Assembly: GCA_964412375.1 (NCBI GenBank)
Contig: CAYPOD010000002.1
Location: 62,001-126,000 of the forward strand
Direction of reading: 5' to 3'
Length of the DNA stretch: 64,000 nucleotides
Source: CADEDV01 sp964412375
GTDB taxonomy: Bacteria > Bacteroidota > Bacteroidia > Chitinophagales > Chitinophagaceae
A program made the translations under genes and the position numbers. The notes beneath the pieces were generated by a model. That model made no database searches and was not told where the DNA came from. It saw only the letters and a list, made by a program, of their open reading frames with translations. This document shows positions 47,944 through 56,659 of the stretch, in pieces; the first letter of the stretch is position 1; each line of letters begins with the position of its first letter.

Positions 47944-50900
47944 TCAGTATTTAACCACTTTCACTTCCACATCTGCTTTGCCGCTGGTATATCCCATTCT
48001 TACGATATAAGTGCCGGCTGCATTTTTGGACAGGTCAACCTCAACTTGTTTGCCTGCGTTGGCGCCAAACTCTTTTCTCCATACCATCTGACCCGAACTG
48101 TTGTAAACAGCTATGAAACGAAGGTCAGTGGGTTGTTGCCAATGCCATATTGTAAATATGTCACGGAATGGATTCGGGAATATAACATAGCCGTCAGACC
48201 TCAGGTTAGAAGGCAATGTCCGTGTGCTCAGGTTCACATTGTCAATATACACGTTATTACCATTGTTAGCTGTGTTCTGGAACACTACCTGCAACGGACC
48301 ATCTGGTGCACCCTGTGCGGTCAGGTCTATTGATACGGATCTCCACAAATTGAGACTGCCAGGAGTAAACTCAGTTGTCTGCGGGTAGTTTGCATTGATC
48401 GGTAATGTTTGCAGGTCAACTCCCCATTTCTTATAAATAGTAGTGAAGGAATTTCCGCAATCCCTGGTGAACATTACGGTGAGTGTATCCACCTGTGTAT
48501 TGCCGGTGATGCCAGAGTAAACTCTTGCTGCAGCAGACATATCAAAAGTGAGTTTAACAGAATCAACACCAGTATAAGAAAGAACAGGAGAGAATAGCCT
48601 GTCAACCTGTTTGTTTGCCGGGCTATAGATAAAGTTCCTGATCTGTGCAGAACCTATGCTGTTGAAGCCGGTTCCGCCTCTTTGCCATGTTGTGCTGGCA
48701 TCGGGGTTTGAAACACCCCAGCCTGTCGGCGGGAAGGTAGCGCTTTCAAAACCTTCGCTGAAGGACTCGGCAGTCACTGTGGATACCACAGATATTTGTT
48801 TCGTGATGGTATCATTTACCAGGTATTGATCGCCGTTTCCGCTGGCACCAACTGGTGCATGGGTATATACCCTGATAGAATTGGTGGCTATGGCTGCTGT
48901 TGCACTGGTCAACGTTACATTGGCCGTTGCACCCGGTGCCAAGGCTGTGTTTACGGTAGTCACCACAGGAGCACCTGCGCCAATGGTATAGGAAATACTG
49001 TAAGACGTAACTGTTTCAGTACCGTTGTTGAAAACTGTAGCTACTGGTGCTATAGGACTATTACAATATACCAACGGCGAAACATCCAGTACCTGCAGGT
49101 CTCTCTTGAATCTTGGGACGATGTTGATATTGTCTATGAAAATATTGTTACCCCAATCGCTCAGGTTTTCAAAATGAATCAGAGCAGAAGCGCCAAGGGT
49201 AGGAGCACCCACCGCAACTCTTTCTGTTCTCCATTCGGAAGCGAGAGGGCTTACAAAATTGGCAGTTGTTGCTGCTCCGGTACCCAGTGTTGCACCACTT
49301 TTGTTGTATACACTGGTGAAAGTGTTGCCACAATCTGATGATAGCAATACCCTGAGCCTGTCAAGTGCACCCGGGTATGGTCGGTGGGCCACATCAAAGC
49401 TGATGATCAGAGAATCAGCATTGTTGGTATTAATGCCCGGTGTTTGCAGCATATCAAATCTGCCAAACGTATTAAATGTCCAGTTATCAATAAAGGCAGA
49501 GAAGCCACTATTGCGTCCCGGGGCAGCTCTCACCCATGTGATCGCATCATTATTCGGATTGAGGCGAAGCCAGTTTGCCGGCGGGAAGGTAGTTCCTTCA
49601 AATCCTTCAGTGAGGTTATTTAATACAGGTGGTACAAGAACCGTACGAGTCAATGTGTCATTACCTGTTTCAGTGTCAACACCGGGGTTGCCGCTGACCG
49701 GGTCGGCACAGAACAACCGGATTGTATTTGTACCTGTAGGTAATGTGATATTGGCAAAAGTTACGGTAGTAGTAGCGCCGGGCACCAGTGTTATATTATG
49801 TGTCTGTATAACTGGGGCGCCGTTGTTTACGGTATAACCTGTTTTGAAGGCTGTGATTGTTTCACCACCATTGTTCCTTACAGTCAGGCTCGGGGCAAAA
49901 GGTCCGCATTCAGTAAGGTTTGGTCTTACAATAGCCTGGGATGCCAAATCCTTACGGGGTTTCAGGTCTATATTGATATTATCAACCCAAATTACGTTGC
50001 CCCAATCATTCACATTTCTGATGCCAACGATGATCTGGCCACTACCAAAAAGATTCTGACCTATTGATGCTCTTTGGTTTACCCAATCACCGGGAGCTGG
50101 TGAAGTATAATAACCGGTAGACGACCCGGCTGTTGCCAGTATTGCACCTGCTTTTTCCCAAATTACATTGAAAGTGGCTCCACAATCATTTGATACAACC
50201 ACCTGGAGGCGGTCATTCTGACCAGGGTAATTTTTGTGAGCAAGGTCAAATGACACCCAAATAGAATCGGTAGCCAGCAAACCTGTTGTAGTAATTACAT
50301 TGGTCCTTATGTCATCAATGCTGCCAGGAACGTTATAAAAATAGTTATCAATTGCAGCAGCCCAGGTTGAACCACCCGCAGCGCCGCCTGCAGGACTAAA
50401 ACGGAACCATTCCAGTGCATCACTGTTTGGATTCACATTGCTCCAGCCTGTCGGCAGGAATGAAGTTTCAAATGTATTGACAGCCGGCAAGGTTGATGCA
50501 GCGATTCTGCTAAAGGCAGCAGTAGCTGTATCATTGGATGCAACGGCATCTACTTGTCCGTTGGGCAACGTTGTATGAACTTGTAAAGTATATGCACCTA
50601 TTGAAGGCAAAGCCAGCGGTGCTAAAGTTACATTCTGAGAGGCACCCTGTGCCAATGAACCAGTCCAGTTGGAAGTTATGGGGCCTCCGCCATTCAATCT
50701 TACATTAATTGTCGCAGATGTCAGTGTGTTGCTTCCGAGATTTTGAATGGTTACAACAGGAGTTACGGTTGGGCAGCCAGTTGTTGATCCATTAACAGGA
50801 ACGAGAATGGCTGAAATTCTTGAATCATTGCCTGCAGCAGGTGGTGGAGGCGTGCATCCGTTTGAAGTAAGCAAACTGGCCCTGAATAATGTAATAGAAG

Positions 50901-51918
50901 CCTCAGAACGTATGTTCTGGCCATTTGTGAACATGGTCATACAACCATCGTCTGTATAATCCATGAAGTTTTGATACATTCTGCCGGGAGGATTTGGCGA
51001 GCCACAACCTGCGGCCAGATTTCCGCTTGGGCATCCAAATGTTTCATTAGTTTGGGTAGGAGTATCGGCAACCTGGTCGTTTCCACAATTCGAGTCCCCC
51101 CAAATATGATATAAATTAAAGTAGTGACCTGCTTCGTGTGTGAGTGTCCGGCCTTTGTTATACGGTGCTGCGGCTCCGCCAGGAACAGATTGTGCTTCCA
51201 CCACAACTCCCTGCTCAGCTAACGGCGAACCACCGGGTGCACCGGGAGGAAATGTAGCATATCCCAGAAGACCGCTGGCATCACATAGCCAAATGTTGAA
51301 AAACCTAGTAGGATCCCATGGGTCAGAACCACCGGCAGCAGTGGATTTTACCGGATCATTGCCACCGGGACCGGAAGAAGCAGTATTTGATGTCACCCTT
51401 ACAATTCCGTTTGTAGGCAGATCAATTGGCGTTCTTTGTGCCAGGCAAAACTGGATGTTTCCGTGTCCTCTAACAGCCTGGAATTCTGCAGGGATATTTG
51501 TGCTGTCTCCATTTAATCCTGCAAAGTCACGGTTGAGGGTATCCAACTGGGCTTGGATCATGGCATCTGTAATTGATGCTTGCCCGGCGGCATTCAAAAC
51601 AACATGGAAAACCACGGGGATAATAATTGTAGACTGCGTTCTTGCTTGCGGGTTGTTCTTTTGTTCTTCGATCTTGCGGTTTACAAATTCAGCAAGCATT
51701 CTGTTATTGGCTTCAAACTGGCGTTGGTAATCAGGGTACCTTCTGAAGGCTCCTTGCAGCCACTCCATCGTTCCACATTTCTCGAATTGGGTCCTTGCTG
51801 CATTTTGTTCCCTGCTGAATCCCTGTTGAAATCCTCTCTGGGCCTCAGCGGCCGTAGAAAAAAACAGCAGACAAACAAGGGTGAAAACAATAAATGCAGG
51901 GAAAGTAAATTTTTTCAA
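47944..51918 (-). CDS. Large secreted M43-family zinc metalloprotease with T9SS type A sorting domain
   Basis: 1324 residues. Signal peptide at 1-27 (ending AEAQ). The metalloprotease domain lies at about 95-355: zinc ligands His261, His265 and His271 with catalytic Glu262 (HEAGHYFNLYH), Met-turn NFMDY at 317-321, and several paired cysteines. This is the M43 (pappalysin/ulilysin) pattern. Then come three units, each a CARDB-like repeat plus a choice-of-anchor-J/MAM-like domain (FETSFLPTGWSNVNPNSDAL, EGFEGTTFPPANWLRLNPNN, EGFESATFPPTGWGVSNPDA). The last 80 residues are a type A T9SS signal (PNPFRDIFTIWHWQ...AAGTYIVRM). It would be exported by Sec and T9SS and act outside the cell. Terminated at 47892-47925. 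Confidence 0.93.
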   Translation of the reverse strand: MKKFTFPAFIVFTLVCLLFFSTAAEAQRGFQQGFSREQNAARTQFEKCGTMEWLQGAFRRYPDYQRQFEANNRMLAEFVNRKIEEQKNNPQARTQSTIIIPVVFHVVLNAAGQASITDAMIQAQLDTLNRDFAGLNGDSTNIPAEFQAVRGHGNIQFCLAQRTPIDLPTNGIVRVTSNTASSGPGGNDPVKSTAAGGSDPWDPTRFFNIWLCDASGLLGYATFPPGAPGGSPLAEQGVVVEAQSVPGGAAAPYNKGRTLTHEAGHYFNLYHIWGDSNCGNDQVADTPTQTNETFGCPSGNLAAGCGSPNPPGRMYQNFMDYTDDGCMTMFTNGQNIRSEASITLFRASLLTSNGCTPPPPAAGNDSRISAILVPVNGSTTGCPTVTPVVTIQNLGSNTLTSATINVRLNGGGPITSNWTGSLAQGASQNVTLAPLALPSIGAYTLQVHTTLPNGQVDAVASNDTATAAFSRIAASTLPAVNTFETSFLPTGWSNVNPNSDALEWFRFSPAGGAAGGSTWAAAIDNYFYNVPGSIDDIRTNVITTTGLLATDSIWVSFDLAHKNYPGQNDRLQVVVSNDCGATFNVIWEKAGAILATAGSSTGYYTSPAPGDWVNQRASIGQNLFGSGQIIVGIRNVNDWGNVIWVDNINIDLKPRKDLASQAIVRPNLTECGPFAPSLTVRNNGGETITAFKTGYTVNNGAPVIQTHNITLVPGATTTVTFANITLPTGTNTIRLFCADPVSGNPGVDTETGNDTLTRTVLVPPVLNNLTEGFEGTTFPPANWLRLNPNNDAITWVRAAPGRNSGFSAFIDNWTFNTFGRFDMLQTPGINTNNADSLIISFDVAHRPYPGALDRLRVLLSSDCGNTFTSVYNKSGATLGTGAATTANFVSPLASEWRTERVAVGAPTLGASALIHFENLSDWGNNIFIDNINIVPRFKRDLQVLDVSPLVYCNSPIAPVATVFNNGTETVTSYSISYTIGAGAPVVTTVNTALAPGATANVTLTSATAAIATNSIRVYTHAPVGASGNGDQYLVNDTITKQISVVSTVTAESFSEGFESATFPPTGWGVSNPDASTTWQRGGTGFNSIGSAQIRNFIYSPANKQVDRLFSPVLSYTGVDSVKLTFDMSAAARVYSGITGNTQVDTLTVMFTRDCGNSFTTIYKKWGVDLQTLPINANYPQTTEFTPGSLNLWRSVSIDLTAQGAPDGPLQVVFQNTANNGNNVYIDNVNLSTRTLPSNLRSDGYVIFPNPFRDIFTIWHWQQPTDLRFIAVYNSSGQMVWRKEFGANAGKQVEVDLSKNAAGTYIVRMGYTSGKADVEVKVVKY

Positions 51919-52115
51919 AGCAGTATAGTTTTAGGTTATCAATATATATGACTGATCGTTCGAAAACTGACCCACAATTATACAGAAATAAGGAGAAATC
52001 CCGAAAAAATTTGTTCAGTTTCAATGGCCTAAAGGGTATAATCCTCAACAAAGTAGAGCCAGCCGCCCTATATATACGATTATTACGGGATTTCACTACT
52101 ACTTTACCAGCAGGA

Positions 52116-53423
52116 CTAGCTGAAAAGAATACCCGCAATAGTAGCTGTCATCAGGCAGGCAATGGTGCCACCGATCAATGCTTTAATTCCAAGTACCGTA
52201 AGATTTTGTCGTTGGTTGGGTGCCAGTGAGCCGATGCCACCAATTTGTATACCAATCGAAGAAAAATTGGCAAAACCACAAAGTGCAAAACTGGCCATTA
52301 CCAGTGTTTTGGGATCAAGCTGAATAGCAGAGGAGGCTTTCATCCCAGCCAGCGACTGGTAGGCGATAAATTCATTGATGATGGTTTTTTCGCCCAGCAA
52401 TTGCCCGAAATTGGTGATATCCTGCATCGGAATACCAATGAGCCATGCTACCGGTGAGAATGCATAACCAAGAATAAATTGTAACGATAAACCACTGAAA
52501 CGGCCACCGGTGTTTTGCGCTATAGCATCATTAAGGGAAGTGATATTGCCAATCCAGCCCAATATGCCATTCGCAACGGCAATCAAAGCGATAAAAGCTA
52601 TAAGCATGGCACCTACGTTCACGGCCAGTTTTAAACCATCTGTTGTTCCGTTGGATATCGCATCCAGCAGGTTGCTGCCGATCTTTTCTTTCGACACTTT
52701 CAATTCAGATTTCTCAGGTATTTTTTCTGTATCCGGGAAAAGCATTTTGGATACAATTATGGCCGCCGGTGCTGCCATCACAGATGCCATCAACAGTAGT
52801 TTGGCATATTTCTGCTGCTCAGCTACATCGTTTCCTCCCAGCATGGTTACATACACTCCCAGGACACTGCCTGCCGTAGTGGCCATACCTCCGACCATAA
52901 TGCAAAGCAACTCCGTCTTTCTCATTTTTTCAAGATAGGGCTTCACCATGAGCGGCGCTTCGGTTTGCCCCATGAACACATTAGCGGCAGCAGAAATGCT
53001 TTCAGGTCCGCTCACACCGATCTTAGATAACAACCAGGCAAATACAAAGACGATCTTTTGCAAAATGCCGAAATAATAAAGTACTGCAGAAAGTGCCGCA
53101 AAGAATATGATATTGGGCAATGCCTGCACTGCAAAAATGAATCCCCAGCTTTTGCTGTCATCTACCAAAGAACCAAAAAGGAACCTGGAACCTTCCTTGC
53201 CAAGATTGATCACCTTTACAAATTTGTCGGCAATAAAATCGAAGAAATCTGTTACTCCCGGCACATACAATATGCTCAATGCAATGGCTATTTGCAGGCC
53301 AAATCCAAAAACCACCAGTTTCCAGTTGATGTATTTGCGATTATTGCTGAGCAGGTAACACACAGCAAAAAGAAAGATGATGCCAATCAATCCGCGGCCA
53401 AGATTTTCAAGTTGCAGGTTCAT
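52116..53423 (-). CDS. Concentrative nucleoside transporter (NupC/CNT family)
   Basis: 435 residues with about 10 membrane helices. CNT signatures: ISAAANVFMGQTEAPLMVKP (nucleoside-binding hairpin region), KMRKTELLCIMVGGMATTAG, and toward the end GEKTIINEFIAYQSLAGM and FALCGFANFSSIGIQIGGIG. It imports nucleosides with Na+ or H+ across the inner membrane. The first helix begins at residue 10 with no signal peptide, as usual. Monocistronic; 197 bases separate it from the protease gene, a stretch in which I see only AT-rich promoter-like sequence. Confidence 0.95.
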   Translation of the reverse strand: MNLQLENLGRGLIGIIFLFAVCYLLSNNRKYINWKLVVFGFGLQIAIALSILYVPGVTDFFDFIADKFVKVINLGKEGSRFLFGSLVDDSKSWGFIFAVQALPNIIFFAALSAVLYYFGILQKIVFVFAWLLSKIGVSGPESISAAANVFMGQTEAPLMVKPYLEKMRKTELLCIMVGGMATTAGSVLGVYVTMLGGNDVAEQQKYAKLLLMASVMAAPAAIIVSKMLFPDTEKIPEKSELKVSKEKIGSNLLDAISNGTTDGLKLAVNVGAMLIAFIALIAVANGILGWIGNITSLNDAIAQNTGGRFSGLSLQFILGYAFSPVAWLIGIPMQDITNFGQLLGEKTIINEFIAYQSLAGMKASSAIQLDPKTLVMASFALCGFANFSSIGIQIGGIGSLAPNQRQNLTVLGIKALIGGTIACLMTATIAGILFS

Positions 53424-53477
53424 GGGAAAAGCAGTTTGTCAGGCAATATAGGCCAAATGCAATGGATTCAAAAACGC

Positions 53478-54287
53478 TTAAACGGTTTCTTCTTTTTCGG
53501 CCAGTTCGTTGTAAGGTTTAAAGCTTTCGTCGAACTGCTCAACGATACGGATGCGGCTGCCTTTTGCATCAAAGATCATTTCCAATGCGCCGGCCACTTG
53601 TTTTCGCAGGGGTGCCAGCACCCATTCCATTTCCGCGGGTCCGTTTTTTACTTCTTCATGTATACGCTTACGAAAGTTTTCTTTCATTTCGCTGTTCAGG
53701 GATTCAAGCTCTTTGGAAGTTCCCCAATGTTTTTCTCCGATCAGTGGGGTGGAATATTCCAGCACTTCGGCGATCTTCCAGTCATAGTTCAGGTCAGAAA
53801 AAGAAATGAATTTGGGATTAATATTGGCTACTGTGATCTCGTTGTTCTCTTCATTGTATTTGACCCGCAAATCCCGCAGGTCAAGCCCGTATTTTGCCAC
53901 GATACTCACCTGCAGGGCGCCAAGGAAACGAATGGATTTTTTGTTGTACTCTGATTTCTCATTCCATACTCTTGTGAAGTTGGTATTCACTTCCATCAGG
54001 CTGAGGTCAAGCACAGATTTAATTTCTGAGATATTCAGTTTTCGGTTGCGCAGTTCCGTGTTCTCGCTTTGCAGAGCTTCAGTGGCCCGGTTGGTTTTTT
54101 TCAGTTCGGCTTTCAGGCGGTGTATCTCGTCTTCTTTTTGTTTCAGGAAAAGCTGGTAGGCAGCCACTGCTGCAGCGCCAACACCAAAAACGATCAGCCC
54201 ATATGCAAGAAATTTATTCAGGACAAGCACCAGCGCCACCACGATCACCGCTGCGAGGATGAGATAAATCTTTATCCGTTGAAACAT
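53478..54287 (-). CDS. Membrane-anchored coiled-coil protein of unknown function
   Basis: 269 residues from ATG 54287 (MFQRIKIYLILAAVIVVALV). Two hydrophobic segments at about 7-45 form a hairpin or one long anchor. A coiled coil at about 50-90 follows (KQKEDEIHRLKAELKKTNRA). The C-terminal domain mixes strands and helices (LQVSIVAKYGLDLRDLRVKY, NEITVANINPKFISFSDLNY, EMKENFRKRIHEEVKNG). The KYGLDLRDL-NEITVANINPKFI pattern recalls DUF4230, but I am not certain. An upstream in-frame ATG at 54371 would add 28 residues of a non-hydrophobic leader and is disfavoured. Divergent from ppk1. Confidence 0.7.
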   Translation of the reverse strand: MFQRIKIYLILAAVIVVALVLVLNKFLAYGLIVFGVGAAAVAAYQLFLKQKEDEIHRLKAELKKTNRATEALQSENTELRNRKLNISEIKSVLDLSLMEVNTNFTRVWNEKSEYNKKSIRFLGALQVSIVAKYGLDLRDLRVKYNEENNEITVANINPKFISFSDLNYDWKIAEVLEYSTPLIGEKHWGTSKELESLNSEMKENFRKRIHEEVKNGPAEMEWVLAPLRKQVAGALEMIFDAKGSRIRIVEQFDESFKPYNELAEKEETV

Positions 54288-54486
54288 AGCTGTCGGTTTT
54301 GTTGGTTTATAGAGGGGACTAAGGTTTCGGAAGGTGCGGAAAGGATGACTGAATATACTGAACTTTTCCAAAGCCGCAACCAGGTTTGCTAATCCGGTTA
54401 CGGCTGACCAGGAAATAAAAATAAGCAGTTACTGCCCAAATATCCTTAAGGATAGAAACCTTTTAAGAGAAGCCTGTAAAATCCAT

Positions 54487-54494
54487 TATCTTAG
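54487..54494 (+). promoter_or_regulatory. -7-like element of ppk1
   Basis: TATCTTAG, one base off TAnnTTTG, 19 bases before the ppk1 ATG at 54514. Confidence 0.35.
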
Positions 54495-54513
54495 TTTTAC
54501 CGAAACCGTTATT

Positions 54514-56634
54514 ATGGCTGCAGGTGAGTACCAATACCTCAACAGGGATTTGAGCTGGCTCAGTTTCAATCACCGGGTGCTGATGGAAGCCTCCGACACA
54601 ACCGTTCCCCTTTATAGCCGCATCCAGTTTCTGTCCATTTTTTCTTCCAACCTCGATGAGTTTTTCAGGGTGCGGATGCCCGCCATTTTTGCCTTCACCA
54701 GTATTGAAGCCAAAAAAACTTCGTTGCGGGAAGAATACCCCAAAGACCTTGTTCAACTGGTGCAGAAAAATGTGTGGGAACAACTGGAAGAGTTTGGCCG
54801 GATACTCACCCGGCAGATACTGCCCGAATTGAAGGCAAATAAAATTACACTTTATTATGGTGACCCGGTGAGAGAAGAACACAAAGAAGTGATCAGGGAA
54901 TACTTTCTTGCGAAAGTATTATCCTTTATGCAGCCGGTCATTTTACGGAAAGACAACCAGGCAAATGTCTTCCTCGAAAATAACTCACTGTATTTTATTG
55001 TTGACCTGGCAGATAAGCAACAGCCTGGCCAGCATATTTATGCTTTGCTTAATATTCCGTCCTTTCACCTGCCAAGGTTTTCAGTGTTACCGGAAATAGC
55101 GGACGAACACTACCTGCTTTTCCTGGATGATGTGGTGAGAGAGAATCTTGAAGAAATATTCCCTGGATATATTATTCACGGCGCATACAGCATCAAGCTA
55201 ACCCGAGATGCTGAACTGAATATCGGTGATGAATTTGCCGGTGATATTGCTGAAAAGATTGAACGGCAGTTGGAGAAAAGAGATATCGGACGATCAACCC
55301 GCCTGTTGTTTGATAAAGCCATGCCGCCGGAGGTAAGGACCTTTGTTCAAAAATATTTTTTACTCCGCCCGGAAGAAATGCTCGAAGGCGGACGGTATCA
55401 TAACCTTCGTGACCTGGGCAGTTTGCCCAATCCTTCCGGTAAAAAACTGAGCTATGCTGAATGGCCGGCAGTAGCCCACCCGGGTTTTGATAATCATCAT
55501 TCCGTTTTTCAAAGCATTACAGCAGGAGAAAAAATGCTGCATTTACCCTATCATTCATATAATCATATCCTCCGGTTTTTTAACGAGGCTGCCATTGATC
55601 CTGCGGTCACAGAAATTTATGTTACTCTTTACCGGGTGGCAGCGGACTCACATATCGTGAATGCACTCATCAGTGGTGCCAAGAATGGTAAGAAGGTGAC
55701 TGTGTTTGTAGAACTGAAAGCAAGGTTTGATGAAGCCAACAACCTGAAATGGTCGAAAAAAATGAAAGCGGCAGGAGTGAGGATCATTAACAGCATCCCC
55801 GGAATTAAAGTGCATGCAAAAGTGGCGCTGGTGAAACGGCAGGAGCAAAAGGAATTAAAGTATTATTCTTTTATGGCCACCGGCAATTTCAATGAAGCCA
55901 CCGGCCGATTTTACACCGATCATGTGTTGTTTACAATGGCTCCGGCATTTGGAGAAGAACTGGAAATGCTGTTCCGCTACCTGCAGTCACGAACACTGGT
56001 GGCAGCCTATGATAAACTATCTTTCAATCACCTGTTGGTTTCTCAGTTCAACATGACCAAACGATTCAGCAAACTGATTGACCGGGAGATCAAACATGCC
56101 AAAAAAGGCAGACCGTCCAATATCATTATCAAACTAAATAATTTGCAGGAAAGGGAGATCATTGATAAGTTGTACGAAGCCAGCCGGGCTGGCGTTATGG
56201 TGCAACTGATTGTGAGGAGCATTTGTTGCCTGGCGCCGGGTGTGGAAGGACAAAGTGAAAACATAACGGTTCATCGCATTGTGGACCGCTACCTGGAACA
56301 TGCCCGTGTATTTTATTTTGGCAACAACGGCCACCCGGTTTGTTATATGGGCAGTGCCGACTGGATGAACCGCAACCTGCACAGCCGGATCGAAGTTTGT
56401 TTCCCCGTCTATGACGAAGAACTAAGAAAACAACTCTACGAGATATTACAGATACAGTTACAGGACAATTGCAAAACGGTTTTAATCAATACCCGTTTGG
56501 ACAACCGGCGTATTGCGATCAACGACGGAGAAAAAAGGATTCAGGCACAACAGGCGATCTATGAGTATGTAAAGGCGCCTAACAAACCAGCCTTAACTGC
56601 CACGTTTAATGAAGAAAAAAGCCTTATCGTCTGA
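54514..56634 (+). CDS. ppk1: Polyphosphate kinase 1
   Basis: 706 residues, full length. Order: N domain (YLNRDLSWLSFNHRVLMEAS), head domain, and the two C-terminal phospholipase-D-like domains holding the active site. The autophosphorylated histidine is His434 (GIKVHAKVALVKR), and the conserved MATGNFNEATGRFYTDH and MGSADWMNRNLHSRIEV segments are intact. It reversibly makes inorganic polyphosphate from ATP. Divergent from the 53478-54287 gene and convergent with the penicillin-binding protein gene. The transcription terminator overlaps the last codons. Confidence 0.97.
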   Translation: MAAGEYQYLNRDLSWLSFNHRVLMEASDTTVPLYSRIQFLSIFSSNLDEFFRVRMPAIFAFTSIEAKKTSLREEYPKDLVQLVQKNVWEQLEEFGRILTRQILPELKANKITLYYGDPVREEHKEVIREYFLAKVLSFMQPVILRKDNQANVFLENNSLYFIVDLADKQQPGQHIYALLNIPSFHLPRFSVLPEIADEHYLLFLDDVVRENLEEIFPGYIIHGAYSIKLTRDAELNIGDEFAGDIAEKIERQLEKRDIGRSTRLLFDKAMPPEVRTFVQKYFLLRPEEMLEGGRYHNLRDLGSLPNPSGKKLSYAEWPAVAHPGFDNHHSVFQSITAGEKMLHLPYHSYNHILRFFNEAAIDPAVTEIYVTLYRVAADSHIVNALISGAKNGKKVTVFVELKARFDEANNLKWSKKMKAAGVRIINSIPGIKVHAKVALVKRQEQKELKYYSFMATGNFNEATGRFYTDHVLFTMAPAFGEELEMLFRYLQSRTLVAAYDKLSFNHLLVSQFNMTKRFSKLIDREIKHAKKGRPSNIIIKLNNLQEREIIDKLYEASRAGVMVQLIVRSICCLAPGVEGQSENITVHRIVDRYLEHARVFYFGNNGHPVCYMGSADWMNRNLHSRIEVCFPVYDEELRKQLYEILQIQLQDNCKTVLINTRLDNRRIAINDGEKRIQAQQAIYEYVKAPNKPALTATFNEEKSLIV

Positions 56635-56646
56635 AAAGGCTTTTCC
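56614..56646. terminator. Bidirectional hairpin between ppk1 and the PBP gene, overlapping the ppk1 stop
   Basis: GAAAAAAGCCTT (56614-56625) pairs with AAGGCTTTTCC (about 56636-56646). The upstream arm codes for the last residues of Ppk1, so the stem straddles the TGA at 56632-56634. T-tracts are short on both sides. Confidence 0.6.
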
Positions 56647-56659
56647 CGGAAATGAAATG

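Noticed and set aside
53058..53954. Open frame of 298 codons antisense to the nucleoside transporter and the next gene
   Set aside because: Crosses two recognisable genes and their spacer; His/Phe/Gln-rich composition typical of antisense frames.
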